Source of the DNA: an uncultured beta proteobacterium
GTDB lineage: Bacteria > Pseudomonadota > Gammaproteobacteria > Burkholderiales > Burkholderiaceae_C
DNA length: 64,000 bases
Direction of reading: 5' to 3'
Assembly: GCA_903905735.1 (NCBI GenBank)
Contig: CAIVHU010000016.1
Location: 1 to 64,000 of the forward strand
Below the pieces are notes generated by a model. That model searched no databases and was not told the DNA's origin. It saw only the letters and a list, made by a program, of their open reading frames with translations. Positions 36,576 to 50,489 of the stretch are shown piece after piece. The translations under genes were made by a program, and so were the position numbers. How positions within the stretch are numbered: the stretch's first letter is position 1; each line of letters begins with the position of its first letter.

Positions 36576-39500
36576 ATGTCTGAGTTCAATGCTGACCCAA
36601 GCACGCCACGCGGCTTCATGGTGCTGCACGGCAACCGGCTGGAAGACCTGCGCGACCTGCTGGTGAACTACGTGGCGGCGCACCCGCTCGCGCCACTGGA
36701 GCCCGAAGTCATCCTGCTGCAAAGCAACGGTATGAAGCACTGGCTGGAGCTGGCGCTGGCCGACGACGCGGCCCTGGGTATTTGCGCTGCCACCCGTATG
36801 GAGCTGCCGAGCAGCTACCTGTGGCAGATGTACCGCGCGGTGCTGGGGCCCGATGCGGTGCCCGAGCACATGCCGTTTGACAAGTCGGCGCTCTTGTGGC
36901 GGCTGTTGCGCCTGCTGCCCGCGCTTTGTGGGGCCCATGCTGTTTATGCGCCACTCAAACGTTACCTGTCGGGTGACAACCCGGCGGGCAAGTTGTACCA
37001 ATTGGCCGAGCAGCTGGCCGACGTGCTGGACGGCTACCAGAGCTACCGCGCCGACTGGCTGGCTGACTGGGCCGCGGGCTTGGACCAGTTGCGCGGGCCG
37101 CAAGGTGCACCGCAGCCGCTGCCGCCGGAGCACGCCTGGCAGGCGCAGCTGTGGCGCGACATTCGTGCCGACGTCGGCCCGGCGCTGATGGAGGCCTCAC
37201 GCGCCAGCGTGCATGAGCGCTTCATGGCGGCTCTGGCCGGTATCAGCTCTGAAAATAGTAGCAGCCAGCGACCGCCAGGCTTGCCGCGCAGGCTGATGGT
37301 GTTTGGTATCTCGTCGCTGTCCACACAAGTGGTGCAGGCGCTCGCCGCTTTGGGCCAGGTGTGCCAGGTGATGCTGCTGGTGCAAAACCCTTGTCAGTAT
37401 TTTTGGGGTGACATTGTTGAAGGCCATGCCGCTTTGCGCGCCCAGGTGCGTCGCAGGCAGCAGGGCAAGCCGCTGCTTTCCACCCGTGCCATCGTCGCGT
37501 CGCCAGCCCCAGCCCCAGCCACCCAGCCGCTGCTGGCCTCCTGGGGCAAGCAGGGGCGCGACTATTTGCACCTGCTCGACGGTTTTGACGAGCCTGAGCG
37601 CTACCGCGCGCACTGGAGCCGGGTCGATGTGTTTGTGGACCCGGCACGGCCGGGCGGTGTGCCAGCCTCGCAACTGGCGCAACTGCAGTCGGCCATCTTC
37701 AACCTGTCTGCGCCGCCAGAGCAGCCGGCGGAACAAGCAGACGACGGCTCTTTGATCTTTGTTACTGCCCACAGCGCCCAGCGCGAACTGGAGGTGCTGC
37801 ACGACCGCCTGCTGGCCTGGCTGGAGGCGGACGCCGCGCTGCAGCCGCGCGATGTGATGGTGATGGTGCCCGACATGGCGGCCTTTGGGCCGCATATCCA
37901 CGCGGTGTTTGGCCGGTTTGCGCCGGGGCAGCCGCGCTACATCCCGTATTCGGTGGCCGACATCACGCCGCGCCAAAGCCCGCTGGTGCAGGCGCTGGAG
38001 CAATTGCTGAACCTGCCGAATAGCCGCTTGTCGCTGGCCGACTGGCTGAGCCTGTTTGAAGTGGCTGCCGTGCGCCAGCGCTTCAAACTGGACGAAGCAG
38101 CGGTGCGCCAGGTGCAAGACTGGTTGGCCGCCGCCGGGGTGCGCTGGGGTCTGGATGCTGACCATCGGCTGGCCTGGGGCCTGCCCGCAGGGGTGCAAGG
38201 TCTGGATCAAAACACCTGGGCGTTTGGCCTGCGCCGTCTGCTGCTGGGGTATGCACTGGGCAGCAGCGCAGGTTTGGATGCGTCTGATGGCGCGATGTGG
38301 TGCGACACCCTCGCGCAACCGGCCCTGAGCGGTCTGGATTCACCACAGGCCGCCGGCCTGCTGGACTGGGTAGGCGCCATGGAGCAAACCCTGCCGACGC
38401 TGCAGCTTGAACAGGCCCCCATCCAGTGGGGCCAGACGCTGCAAGCGCTGGTAGAGCGCTTTTTTGCCCCCTCAGACGATGCCGACGAGCGCGCCATCGA
38501 GCGACTGTTGTCACCGCTGGAGGTGTGGCTGCAGGCCTGCGAGGACGCTGGGCTCGACACCCCGCTGCCGCTCGACGTGGTGCGCGAGCACTGGCTGGCC
38601 AACATTGCTGAGTCGGGCCTGCAGCAGCGCTTTTTTGGTGGCGGCGTGCAGTTTGGCACCTTGATGCCGATGCGCTCGATCCCGTTCAAGGTGATCTGCC
38701 TGCTGGGCATGAACGACGGTGCCTACCCGCGCGTGCAGGCCGCGCGCGATTTTGATCTGATGGCCAGCAGCTGGCGCGCCGGGGACCGCTCGCGCCGCGA
38801 GGACGACCGCTACCTGTTTCTTGAGGCCCTGCTGTCGGCGCGCCACACCCTCTACATCAGCTGGCAAGGCCGCAGCGCCGCCGACAACAGTCCGCGCCCG
38901 CCCTCGGTGCTGGTGGCGCAGTTGCTCGACGTGGTCAATGCCTGCTGGCTACCCGCGCGCGCGGCGCAGCCGCAGCCGCTTCAACCGTTCTCTGAAGCCT
39001 ATTTTGAGGCCGGTTCACCTTACCAGACCTATGACGCTGATTGGGAGCATATTCGGCCTCAAGCCCTTATTTATAAATGGAAGGCAGCTATGGAAAGCAT
39101 ATCAACTCGGGCGACAGATGTAGCTGTTGCGGTTGCTGCAGCGCCGCCGTCCAGCCTGACGCTGGGCGACCTGCAGCGACTGCTTCGCCAGCCGGTGGAT
39201 GTGTTTTTCCGCAACCGGCTTCAGGTGGAGTTTGACAGTCTGGACGAGCTGGAGCAGGAGGATGAACCCTTTGCCCTGAACCCTTTGCAGCAACACCTGG
39301 CCGGTGCCGCGCTGCTGCAGGCTGGGGGCAACGCGCAAGCCCTGCACAGTCTGCGCGCCGCAGGCACGCTGCCGTTGGCCGGTTTTGGCACCCGGCTGGC
39401 CGACGAGCTGATGAGCAAGACGCATACCGTGCTGCAGTCGCGCGCCACCTGGCTGCAGCATTACCCGGCGGCGCTGGCGGCGTTGCCGATTGAACTCACG

Positions 39501-40111
39501 CTGTCCGAAGCGCGTGACCAGCCGAGCCCATGCACACTGACCGGCACCCTCAGCGGTCTCTGGTCGCAAGACGGCAATGACCCCCAGGCCCCTTGCTTGC
39601 AACTGGCCGAGCGCACCGGTGCGGTGCTGCAAGGTAGAAACGCGGCGGTGGCGGCGCGGCTGCATGTGATGTCGGGATTGTGGGTGCGGCATTTGGCGGC
39701 GTGTGCCAGCGGCCTGGCCGTGACCAGCGTGCAATTGGGCGTGGATGGCCAGGTCGTCATCCAGCCCTTGCCCGCAGAAGATGCGCAGGAGATGGTGGCC
39801 CGCCTGGCGCAAATATTCTCGTCGGCCTGGGCGCAGCCGCTGCCGGTGGCCTGCAAAACGGCCTGGGCCTATTTGCTGGCCGAGCGGCAGAACCGCGCGC
39901 TCGTCCAAGCTGGCAAACCCGCCAAAGACCCTCATGAACCTGCCCGCGAAACGTTTGAGCGTGGCCAGCGTGGCGGTGAACTGGCTGAGTCGGCCTACCT
40001 GCAGCGCGCCTTTGCCGGGTATGACGATCTGGCAGACAGCTTGCCGTGCTGGGCACAGGCGCTGTATGGTGACCTGCTGGCGCATATTGACGTATCTGCC
40101 GGGGTGTCGCG

Positions 40112-40115
<4 letters not shown>
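36576..40115 (+). CDS. recC: Exodeoxyribonuclease V gamma subunit RecC
   Basis: A 1179-residue RecC, slightly longer than E. coli RecC (1122). The N-terminal inactive-helicase block FMVLHGNRLEDLRDLLVNYV, the GMKHWLELALAD region and LMPMRSIPFKVICLLGMNDGAYPR are typical. It recognises Chi and splits DNA strands within RecBCD. ATG 36576 (MSEFNADP) is chosen; a TTG at 36525 would add 17 residues. A palindromic element encodes residues near 825-842. Its stop overlaps recB by four bases. Confidence 0.95.
39049..39099. repeat. Palindromic element copy 6, in frame within recC
   Basis: atattcggcctcaagccctt then atttataaatggaaggcagctatggaaagc. In recC it reads R-P-Q-A-L-I-Y-K-W-K-A-A-M-E-S, in the same frame (gcc-ctt, gca-gct-at) as the recB copy at 43173. 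Confidence 0.8.
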
Positions 40116-43707
<3,592 letters not shown>

Positions 43708-43711
<4 letters not shown>

Positions 43712-45570
43712 GCACCGCGACCTGGCTGGAGACCGCCCAAGACCAGCCCTTGAGCGCTTTGGATCTGGCTTTTGCGCGCTATCTGGAGCAGGCCCAGCCC
43801 AGTTTAGATGTGCGCCACGGCTGGCTGGCCGCGCTGGTCAGCCACCAGTTTGGACGCGGTCATGCCTGCCTGGATCTGGACTTGCTGCGCCACAACGGTG
43901 TGCAGGCCCTGGGTTGGGAGGCGCGTCTGCAAGACCTGTTGCCCGCTGATCTGACGCAGGCCGCTCACAGCCTGGCGTGGATTCATGGCGCGGCCAGCCC
44001 GCTGGTGCTTGACGGCGAGCGCCTGTACCTGCGGCGCAACTGGCAGGCCGAGCAACTCATTCGCGCGTCCATCCTGGCGCGACTGGCGCAGCCCTGTGCG
44101 GTGCCCGACACGCTGGCGCAAGCGCTGGACAGTCTGTTTGAACCTGCGGCGGTGCCAGCCATTGACACCAAAGCTGCACCCGACTGGCAAAAAGTCGCCT
44201 GTGCCCTGGCGGCACGTGGTCGCATCACCCTCATCACCGGCGGGCCCGGCACCGGCAAGACCACCACCGTGGTGCGCCTGCTCGCGCTGCTGCAATCGCA
44301 GGCCGAGCGGCCGCTGCGCATCGCGCTGGCTGCCCCCACCGGCAAGGCGGCGGCGCGGCTGGGCGAGTCGATTGCCCAGGCGGTCAAAAAGCTGCCAGTC
44401 GCCATGCAGGCGCACATCCCGACCCAGGCACAAACCCTGCACAAGCTGCTGCAGGTGCGCGCGGTGGTACAGGCCACACCTGCACCAGAACTGGCGCTGG
44501 ATTTGGTGGTGGTCGATGAGGCCTCGATGATCGATCTGGAACTCATGGCACGCCTGATGGCCGCTGTGCCCATGTCCGCCAGCCTGATCCTGCTGGGCGA
44601 CAAGGATCAGCTGGCGTCGGTGGAGGCGGGCGCGGTCATGGGGCAATTGTGCGAAGGCGCTCAGGCCGGTGGCTACAGCGCAGACACCGCGCAGTGGATT
44701 CAGACCACCACCGGGCAGGATGTGAGCGCCTGGCAAGGCACAGGCTCGGCCTTGGCCCAGCAAACCGTGATGCTGCGCCACAGTCACCGTTTTGCCGCTG
44801 ACAGCCAGATCGGCCGGTGGGCCAGCGCGGTGAACGCGGGTGACAGGCAAACGGTGGCCGACCTGTGGGCCGCCACGCCGCTGCGGCAGGCTGACGAGCA
44901 CACCAGCGTCACCCGCCTGCAACCCGCGACTGGCCAGGACGGCGATCTGGCCACCCTGGCTCGTACTGGCTGGCAAGCGGCGCTAGACGGCTTGCAAACC
45001 CTGCTGTCGGACAACGCGGTCAGTAAAGATGACCAGGCGCTGGCGCTGTTGCAAGCCCTGAGCCGGTTTCAGGTCCTGTGTGCGCTGCGCGAAGGCCCGT
45101 GGGGCGTGCTGGCGTTGAACCGCAGCATCGCCCGGGCGCTGGGGTTCCCGAGTGATGGCTGGTATGTGGGCCGCCCGGTCATGGTGACGCGCAACGACTA
45201 CAACCTCGGTTTGATGAACGGTGACGTGGGCCTGTGCCTGCCTACCGCACGCGGCTTGCGGGTAGCTTTTGCCACGTCCGGCGAGGGCGGCGGCCAGGGC
45301 ATGCGCTGGGTGCTGCCCAGTCGCCTGGACGCGGTGGAAACCGTGTTTGCCATGACCGTGCACAAATCCCAGGGTTCCGAGTTTGACCATGTCACATTGG
45401 TTTTACCCGACCGGATGGCACCTGTTTTGACGCGTGAACTGCTTTACACCGGCATCACCCGGGCCAAAAAGCAGCTGACCCTGGTGGTGCCCCAGGCCGG
45501 TGTGTTGCGCCAGGCGGTAGCAACCCGGATTTTGCGTAGCGGTGGCTTGATGATGGAGAAACTGCCATGA
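43708..45570 (+). CDS. recD: Exodeoxyribonuclease V alpha subunit RecD
   Basis: A 620-residue RecD, the 5'-3' SF1B helicase of RecBCD. Walker A is LITGGPGTGKTTTVVRLLALL near residue 180, followed by APTGKAAARLGESI, Walker B LDLVVVDEASMIDLELMARL, LLGDKDQLASVEAGAV and the C-terminal TVHKSQGSEFDHV with LYTGITRAKKQLTL. It overlaps the recB end (ATGAGC). The operon ends here; no further gene is coupled. Confidence 0.97.
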
Positions 45571-45672
45571 ACCGGACTCCTGTGTGACGGTGGACCTTTG
45601 CTGTTCAAGCTGTCAAAATAGGGCATCTTGGAATCGGCAGGCCGTCGCCTGTCAGATCGTCGAAGCGTTGAA

Positions 45673-47067
45673 ATGAGCGCCATCATGCACACACCACGAG
45701 AACAGGCCGAGCAACTGTTTGCTGAAAGCAGCACGGAAATCAAGGCCGATCACTTTGAAGCAGCCGAGGCGCTGTTGGTGAAAGCCCTCGACAAGGACCC
45801 CCGCCTGGCCGAGGCGCATGCCAACCTGGCCTGGCTGCTGGACCGTCGGGGCAGCGTCGGTGACGCGGTGCGGCATTACGAAGTGGCCATTGAACTGCAG
45901 CCTGACAACGCGCGTATCCATCTCAATTTTGGTGCCCTGCTGGCTGAGTTGAAGTTTTTTCATGCTGCGGAGGCGGCTTACCGACGGGCCTTGCTGGTGG
46001 ATCCGTCGCTGCCCGGCACCTGGTGCAACCTGGGTGCGCTGCTGGCACAGAACGGCCGCGACGAAGAGGCCGAAAAATGCCTGTGCACCGCCCTGCAGCT
46101 CGACCCCAAGCATGCTGCGGCACACTTCAACCTGGCCTGCCTGATGCTGCGCCAGGGGCGCTACCCGCAGGGCTGGCTGCATCTGGAGTTCCGGGACTGG
46201 TACCAGCCCATCGAGCTGCGCCTGCGTTGCAGCCGCTGGAAAGGGCAAAAACTGGCCGGGTTGTCGATTCTGGTGGTGTATGAGGCCGGTTTTGGCGACA
46301 TGATCCAGTTTTGCCGGTATGTGACGGTGCTGCATCGCCAGGGTGCTGCGCAGGTGGACGTGTTGTGTCACCCAGCCCTCAAGACACTGCTGCAGTCACT
46401 CGATGGTGTGGGTGAGGTGTTCGGGTTTGACGAGGACATGTCCCGCAGCGACTGGGATTATTGGGTGCCAGCGCTGAGCCTGCCCCACCACTCGGACACC
46501 CGGCTGGAAACCATTCCCGCTGACCTGCCTTACCTGAGTGCCCCCATTGACGTGGCAACGCGCTGGCAGCTGGAGATTGACCGCCTGTGTCCGCAGGGCC
46601 CGCTGCGGGTGGGGCTGGTCTGGCAAGGCAACCCGGATTTTGAAAACGATGCCCAGCGCTCTTTGCCTGGCTTGCAGACGCTGGCTCCCCTGTGGGACGT
46701 GCCGGGGGTGCAGTTTTTCAGCTTGCAAAAAGGCCTTGGCAAGCATGACGTGCGGCGCTTGCAGGCCAGCCAACCGATGCTGGATCTGGCAGAGCAATTG
46801 AGCGATTTCGCCGAAACCGCTGCGGCCATCATGCAACTGGACCTGGTCATCAGCGTCGATACGGCGGTGGCGCATCTGGCTGGTGCGCTGGGCAAACCCT
46901 GTTGGGTGCTATTGCCGTCGTTCATGACAGACTGGCGCTGGCTGGAAGAGCGCACCGATTCACCGTGGTACCCCGGCGCGCTGCGGCTGTTTCGCCAGCA
47001 ACGTGGGCACGATTGGACACCCGTGATCCAGGCCGTCTGTCTGGCTTTGCAAGAAGCCAGACAATGA
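45673..47067 (+). CDS. TPR protein with glycosyltransferase-like C-terminus
   Basis: A 464-residue protein. About four tetratricopeptide repeats occupy residues 10-175 (ADHFEAAEALLVKALDKDPRLAEAHANLAWLL, ALLVDPSLPGTWCNLGALLAQNGR). The C-terminal half has GFGDMIQFCRYVTVL and LVISVDTAVAHLAGALGKPCWVLLP, a pattern shared with glycosyltransferase family 9/OGT-like domains where the His and Asp bind the nucleotide sugar. It may glycosylate a protein, but this is inference. ATG 45673 is chosen; ATG 45685 is possible. Confidence 0.78.
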   Translation: MSAIMHTPREQAEQLFAESSTEIKADHFEAAEALLVKALDKDPRLAEAHANLAWLLDRRGSVGDAVRHYEVAIELQPDNARIHLNFGALLAELKFFHAAEAAYRRALLVDPSLPGTWCNLGALLAQNGRDEEAEKCLCTALQLDPKHAAAHFNLACLMLRQGRYPQGWLHLEFRDWYQPIELRLRCSRWKGQKLAGLSILVVYEAGFGDMIQFCRYVTVLHRQGAAQVDVLCHPALKTLLQSLDGVGEVFGFDEDMSRSDWDYWVPALSLPHHSDTRLETIPADLPYLSAPIDVATRWQLEIDRLCPQGPLRVGLVWQGNPDFENDAQRSLPGLQTLAPLWDVPGVQFFSLQKGLGKHDVRRLQASQPMLDLAEQLSDFAETAAAIMQLDLVISVDTAVAHLAGALGKPCWVLLPSFMTDWRWLEERTDSPWYPGALRLFRQQRGHDWTPVIQAVCLALQEARQ

Positions 47068-47088
47068 AGGTTTTTGATCCTGTTTCCC

Positions 47089-47601
47089 ATGCTACGACCC
47101 TATTTGTTGATGGCGCTTGTGCTGTTCTGCAGCATGTCTGCGCAGGGGCAGCCCGCCATTGACGGCACACTGCTGGGTATTGACGAGCCCGCACTGAAGG
47201 GCCTTTTCCCTGACATCCAACGCGTGGCCAAACCGGCGATGGGGCCGCATCGGGCCAGAGGTATCTGGCGGCTGAAACAAACGCCACTGGCCGATCTGTC
47301 TCTGGACACCACGTTTTTCTTCAGCCGTCGCCACGTGGTGCGCATTGAGCAGCAAGCCATGCTGGATCAGCCCGATTGCCCTGCGCCCGCGCCGGACACA
47401 GCCTTGTTGTCTGAACTGCAGGCCAGATATGGCAGCAGCCTGGCCGTCAACACCAACGATGCCAATGGCCATGCACAGCGCTCCGTGGTGTGGGTGGCAC
47501 AAGGGGCCAACGTCACGCTGTACCTGACCCAGGAATCCACGCAATGCGATGTGCTGCTGGTTTACCAGCCGCATATTGAAGCAGACGGCTCCGAGTTATG
47601 A
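47089..47601 (+). CDS. Secreted protein of unknown function
   Basis: A 170-residue exported protein with signal peptide MLRPYLLMALVLFCSMSAQG. The mature part is mixed alpha/beta with two cysteines (QPDCPAPAPD and STQCDVLLVY) that could form a disulfide, and no motif I can name. ATG 47089 is chosen because the upstream TTG would extend the signal peptide by five residues. The end overlaps the next gene by four bases (ATGA), so it is coupled to the DHA2 transporter gene. Confidence 0.7.
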   Translation: MLRPYLLMALVLFCSMSAQGQPAIDGTLLGIDEPALKGLFPDIQRVAKPAMGPHRARGIWRLKQTPLADLSLDTTFFFSRRHVVRIEQQAMLDQPDCPAPAPDTALLSELQARYGSSLAVNTNDANGHAQRSVVWVAQGANVTLYLTQESTQCDVLLVYQPHIEADGSEL

Positions 47602-49025
47602 CATCCGGCACGCGGGTGCCCGGTCTGCCTGTGGATATCAGCACCACCAAGCGCTACCTGCCCTGGGTGGTGGCCACGGCGCTGTTCATGGAACAGCTCG
47701 ACTCCACCATCGTCAACACCGGCATTCCGGCCATGGCAGCCAGCCTGGGAGTGACACCGCTGAGCCTCAAGGCCGTGGTGACCAGCTACATCCTGAGCCT
47801 GGCGGTGTGCATTCCGGTGAGCGGCTGGCTGGCCGAGCGCTACGGCAGTCGTCGGGTGTTCATGTCGGCCTTGTTGCTGTTCATCACCTCGTCGGTGGCG
47901 TGCGGTCTGGCGGCGAATGCGCCGATGCTGGTGGCATCGCGCGTGCCGCAGGGCATTGCGGCTGCCATGATGATGCCGGTGGGGCGCATGGCCATTGTGC
48001 GCACCTTCTCCAAGGCGGAACTGCTCAAGGCGATGAACTTTGTGATTATTCCGGCGCTGCTCGGGCCGCTGCTGGGACCCACGGTGGGCGGGCTGATCGT
48101 GCACTGGCTGACCTGGCGCGACATCTTTTTTGTCAATGTTCCGGTGGGGCTGGCAGCGCTGTGGTTTGGCCACCGCTTCATGCCCGACTACCACGGCGAA
48201 GCACGCCGACCCCTAGACGTGCTTGGACTGCTGCTGTTTGGCAGTGGCGCGGCGCTGCTGTCGTGGTTGCTGGAGATTTTTGGGGAACACAGCCTGAGCG
48301 CCTGGCAGGCTTTCGGGGTGCTGGCAGTGTCACTGATGCTGCTTGCGGGTTACGGCTGGCACGCTTGGCGCTGGCCGTACCCGCTGCTGAACCTGGCGTT
48401 GTTTCGTGTGCGCACCTTTCGGGTGTCGGTGCTGGGCGGCTTTGTCACCCGGCTCGGTGTGGGCGGCATGCCGTTCCTGCTGCCGCTGTTGTATCAACTG
48501 GGTATGGGTCTGCCGGCGTGGCAGTCGGGCCTGCTGATGATGCCTGCCGCTGCGGCGGCGATGGGCATGAAGCTGATCTCGACCTGGATGCTGCGTCGTT
48601 ATGGTTACCGTCAGGTGCTGATCGTCAACACGCTGATGGTCGGCTGCACCATCGGCAGTTTTTCGCTGGTGGGACCGGCCACGCCAATACCCATGATAGT
48701 CGGCATGGGCTTGCTGATGGGGCTGTTCAATTCGCTGCAGTTTTCCAGTATGAACTCCATGGCCTATGCCGATGTGGACGGCAAAGACGCCGCCATGGCG
48801 AGCACCATGGCCAGCACGCTGCAACAGATGTCGCTGAGTTTTGGCCTGGCTTGTGGGTCGCTGGTCACGGGTTTTTACCTAGCGGGTTTGCCACAGACCG
48901 ATGCGGTGGCCGTCACCGGCGCGATCCACCACGCGTTTCTCACCCTGGGTGCCTTGACGCTGCTGTCGTCCGTCACCTTCTGGTCGCTGCACCCCAACGA
49001 TGGCGATAGCGTGAGTCGCGGTTAG
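47598..49025 (+). CDS. DHA2 family MFS efflux transporter
   Basis: A 475-residue MFS protein of the EmrB/QacA (14-segment) group: TALFMEQLDSTIVNTGIPAMA in segment 1, the WLAERYGSRRVFMSALLLF loop, and LGPLLGPTVGGLIVHWLTWRDIFFVNVPVGL, the motif-C region of drug/H+ antiporters. No partner membrane-fusion protein is encoded nearby. Substrate unknown. It overlaps the preceding secreted-protein gene and converges on the WS/DGAT gene. Confidence 0.9.
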   Translation: MTSGTRVPGLPVDISTTKRYLPWVVATALFMEQLDSTIVNTGIPAMAASLGVTPLSLKAVVTSYILSLAVCIPVSGWLAERYGSRRVFMSALLLFITSSVACGLAANAPMLVASRVPQGIAAAMMMPVGRMAIVRTFSKAELLKAMNFVIIPALLGPLLGPTVGGLIVHWLTWRDIFFVNVPVGLAALWFGHRFMPDYHGEARRPLDVLGLLLFGSGAALLSWLLEIFGEHSLSAWQAFGVLAVSLMLLAGYGWHAWRWPYPLLNLALFRVRTFRVSVLGGFVTRLGVGGMPFLLPLLYQLGMGLPAWQSGLLMMPAAAAAMGMKLISTWMLRRYGYRQVLIVNTLMVGCTIGSFSLVGPATPIPMIVGMGLLMGLFNSLQFSSMNSMAYADVDGKDAAMASTMASTLQQMSLSFGLACGSLVTGFYLAGLPQTDAVAVTGAIHHAFLTLGALTLLSSVTFWSLHPNDGDSVSRG

Positions 49026-49028
49026 CTT

Positions 49029-49079
49029 GTAAAAGTATAGCTACTGGCGCATGCTGGATAAGGGCTAGCGGGTATTTTG
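49029..49079. repeat. Palindromic element copy 9 (supplies WS/DGAT stop codon)
   Basis: gtaaaagtatagctactggc, then gcatgctggataagggctagcgggtatttt. The minus-strand TAG in gctagccc is the stop of the WS/DGAT-like gene. The copy lies between it and the convergent DHA2 gene. Confidence 0.8.
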
Positions 49080-50405
49080 GCTCATAGTCAGCAAGACCTC
49101 GTGAATGCCTTGCACCAAGGCCTGTGCGGTGGCTTCAGTGAGTCTTTCAGCGTCATAGCCGACATTCAGAAACAGCCGCCCGTTGTACGAACTGGCCGCT
49201 GTGAACAGCGTCTGGTAGGGCATGGGGCACAGGGCGAACGAGATGGCATGCACGGCCGGGTCGTCTGCCACGGGATCGACTCTGCCAATGTTGCTGATCA
49301 TGGTGTTGGGCAGCGAGGCCAAGGCCTTCTTGCGAAATGGTTCCATGGCCTGCGGCGGCACGGGTGAGCCGTCCAGCCCATACAGGTGGTAGAGCAGGTG
49401 GCCCTCACCGCGTGCAATCTGCAGGCGGGTCTGTGTGATGACCTCGCGCGCAAGTCCCCACGGGTCGGTTTCCGGGCCGGTCTGGAAGGTGCCTGAAATC
49501 AGTGAGGTGAAGAATCCGGTCGGGCTGGCCGGAGGCTCGCCTTCGAGGTACAGGCGCAGGTCCACCGGGCAGGAGAGGAAAAATGCGTTGGGCTGGTCTG
49601 TCTGTTGCAGCCGGTATTGCGCCAGCAACTGCGCGGCGCACAACGCGCCATGCACGGTGCTGCTGTTGGCACGCGCCTGATCAATCAGCGCCTGGCTGGT
49701 ATCGGCATCGAGTTGCAGCCGGACCAACCGGGGCTCCCGGCCGACAGCCTCAGTCGCCAGCCAGGGCATGACGGGCATCGCACCGTGGCGGCGGTAGTCG
49801 GTGATCAGCGTGGTGCGCAGCTGTTTGGCAGCTTCCGGCTGCTCCACCCAGCGGTAATGTGCGGGCATCAGCTCGGCCATGGAAGGCAGATGCGTGGGCT
49901 GGCCGCTGGCTGGCGGGGCTATGTCTTGCACCATCAGGTTCAACACGCGGCGCAAGATTTCGGTGCCGGAGCGGCCATCGGCGACGGAGTGGTGGAAAGT
50001 CAGCGCCAGCACACATGATTTGGCAGGGACGCTGGCAAGTTCGGCGGGCGCATTCGCGGGTTGGACTTCGAGATACAGGCAGCGCATCAGTGGCGCGCTG
50101 CCGGTCGGGAAAGGCTTGGACAGCTCCTGCTCGATGACGCTGTGCCAAGTGTCGGCAGATGCTTCATGGCACAGCAGCTCAATCGCCTCGCCGGGCGCGG
50201 GCTCGAACCGCAAGCCTTTGCCCTCGGTCCATTCGATGCGGGTTTGTAGCAGGGCGTTGTCCTGCTGGATCACGTCAAGAGCGCGGCGGATGCGCTCAGT
50301 CTCCAGCGTGCCGCTGCGCTCGGCCAGCACCACAAAGTTCATGCACGACACATGGTCGGACAAAAAGAAAAACGCTTCACCGGGGTCGAGAGGGCGTGAG
50401 ATCAA
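49065..50405 (-). CDS. WS/DGAT-like acyltransferase, condensation fold
   Basis: A 446-residue CoA-dependent acyltransferase-fold protein. It has HHSVADG near residue 140, matching the HHxxxDG catalytic motif of wax ester synthase/diacylglycerol acyltransferases and NRPS condensation domains, and a C-terminal block (YNGRLFLNVGYDAERLT). It probably transfers an acyl group to an alcohol or amine. The start appears to be TTG 50405, with AAGGTAGG upstream and a stop just before; no ATG lies before residue 20. The TAG stop is element-derived. Confidence 0.75.
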   Translation of the reverse strand: MISRPLDPGEAFFFLSDHVSCMNFVVLAERSGTLETERIRRALDVIQQDNALLQTRIEWTEGKGLRFEPAPGEAIELLCHEASADTWHSVIEQELSKPFPTGSAPLMRCLYLEVQPANAPAELASVPAKSCVLALTFHHSVADGRSGTEILRRVLNLMVQDIAPPASGQPTHLPSMAELMPAHYRWVEQPEAAKQLRTTLITDYRRHGAMPVMPWLATEAVGREPRLVRLQLDADTSQALIDQARANSSTVHGALCAAQLLAQYRLQQTDQPNAFFLSCPVDLRLYLEGEPPASPTGFFTSLISGTFQTGPETDPWGLAREVITQTRLQIARGEGHLLYHLYGLDGSPVPPQAMEPFRKKALASLPNTMISNIGRVDPVADDPAVHAISFALCPMPYQTLFTAASSYNGRLFLNVGYDAERLTEATAQALVQGIHEVLLTMSQNTR

Positions 50406-50423
50406 GATAGCCTACCTTATCAA

Positions 50424-50473
50424 TAAAAATAGCTTCCAGCCCTTATCAGTCAAGGGCTGGAAGCTATCATTTT
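50424..50473. repeat. Palindromic element copy 10, perfect hairpin
   Basis: ATAGCTTCCAGCCCTT-atcagtc-AAGGGCTGGAAGCTAT is a perfect 16-bp stem with a 7-base loop, flanked by aaaa and tttt. On the minus strand a T run (TTTTTATTG) follows, so it should terminate the transglutaminase-DUF2126 transcript. It is the best-preserved copy here. Confidence 0.95.
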
Positions 50474-50489
50474 AGTTAGTCGTCGTGGG

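Noticed and set aside
37238-37272. gctctgaaaatagtagcagccagcg in recC as a full element copy
   Set aside because: Only one half is recognisable and no stem forms; mentioned as a half-copy but not listed as a feature.
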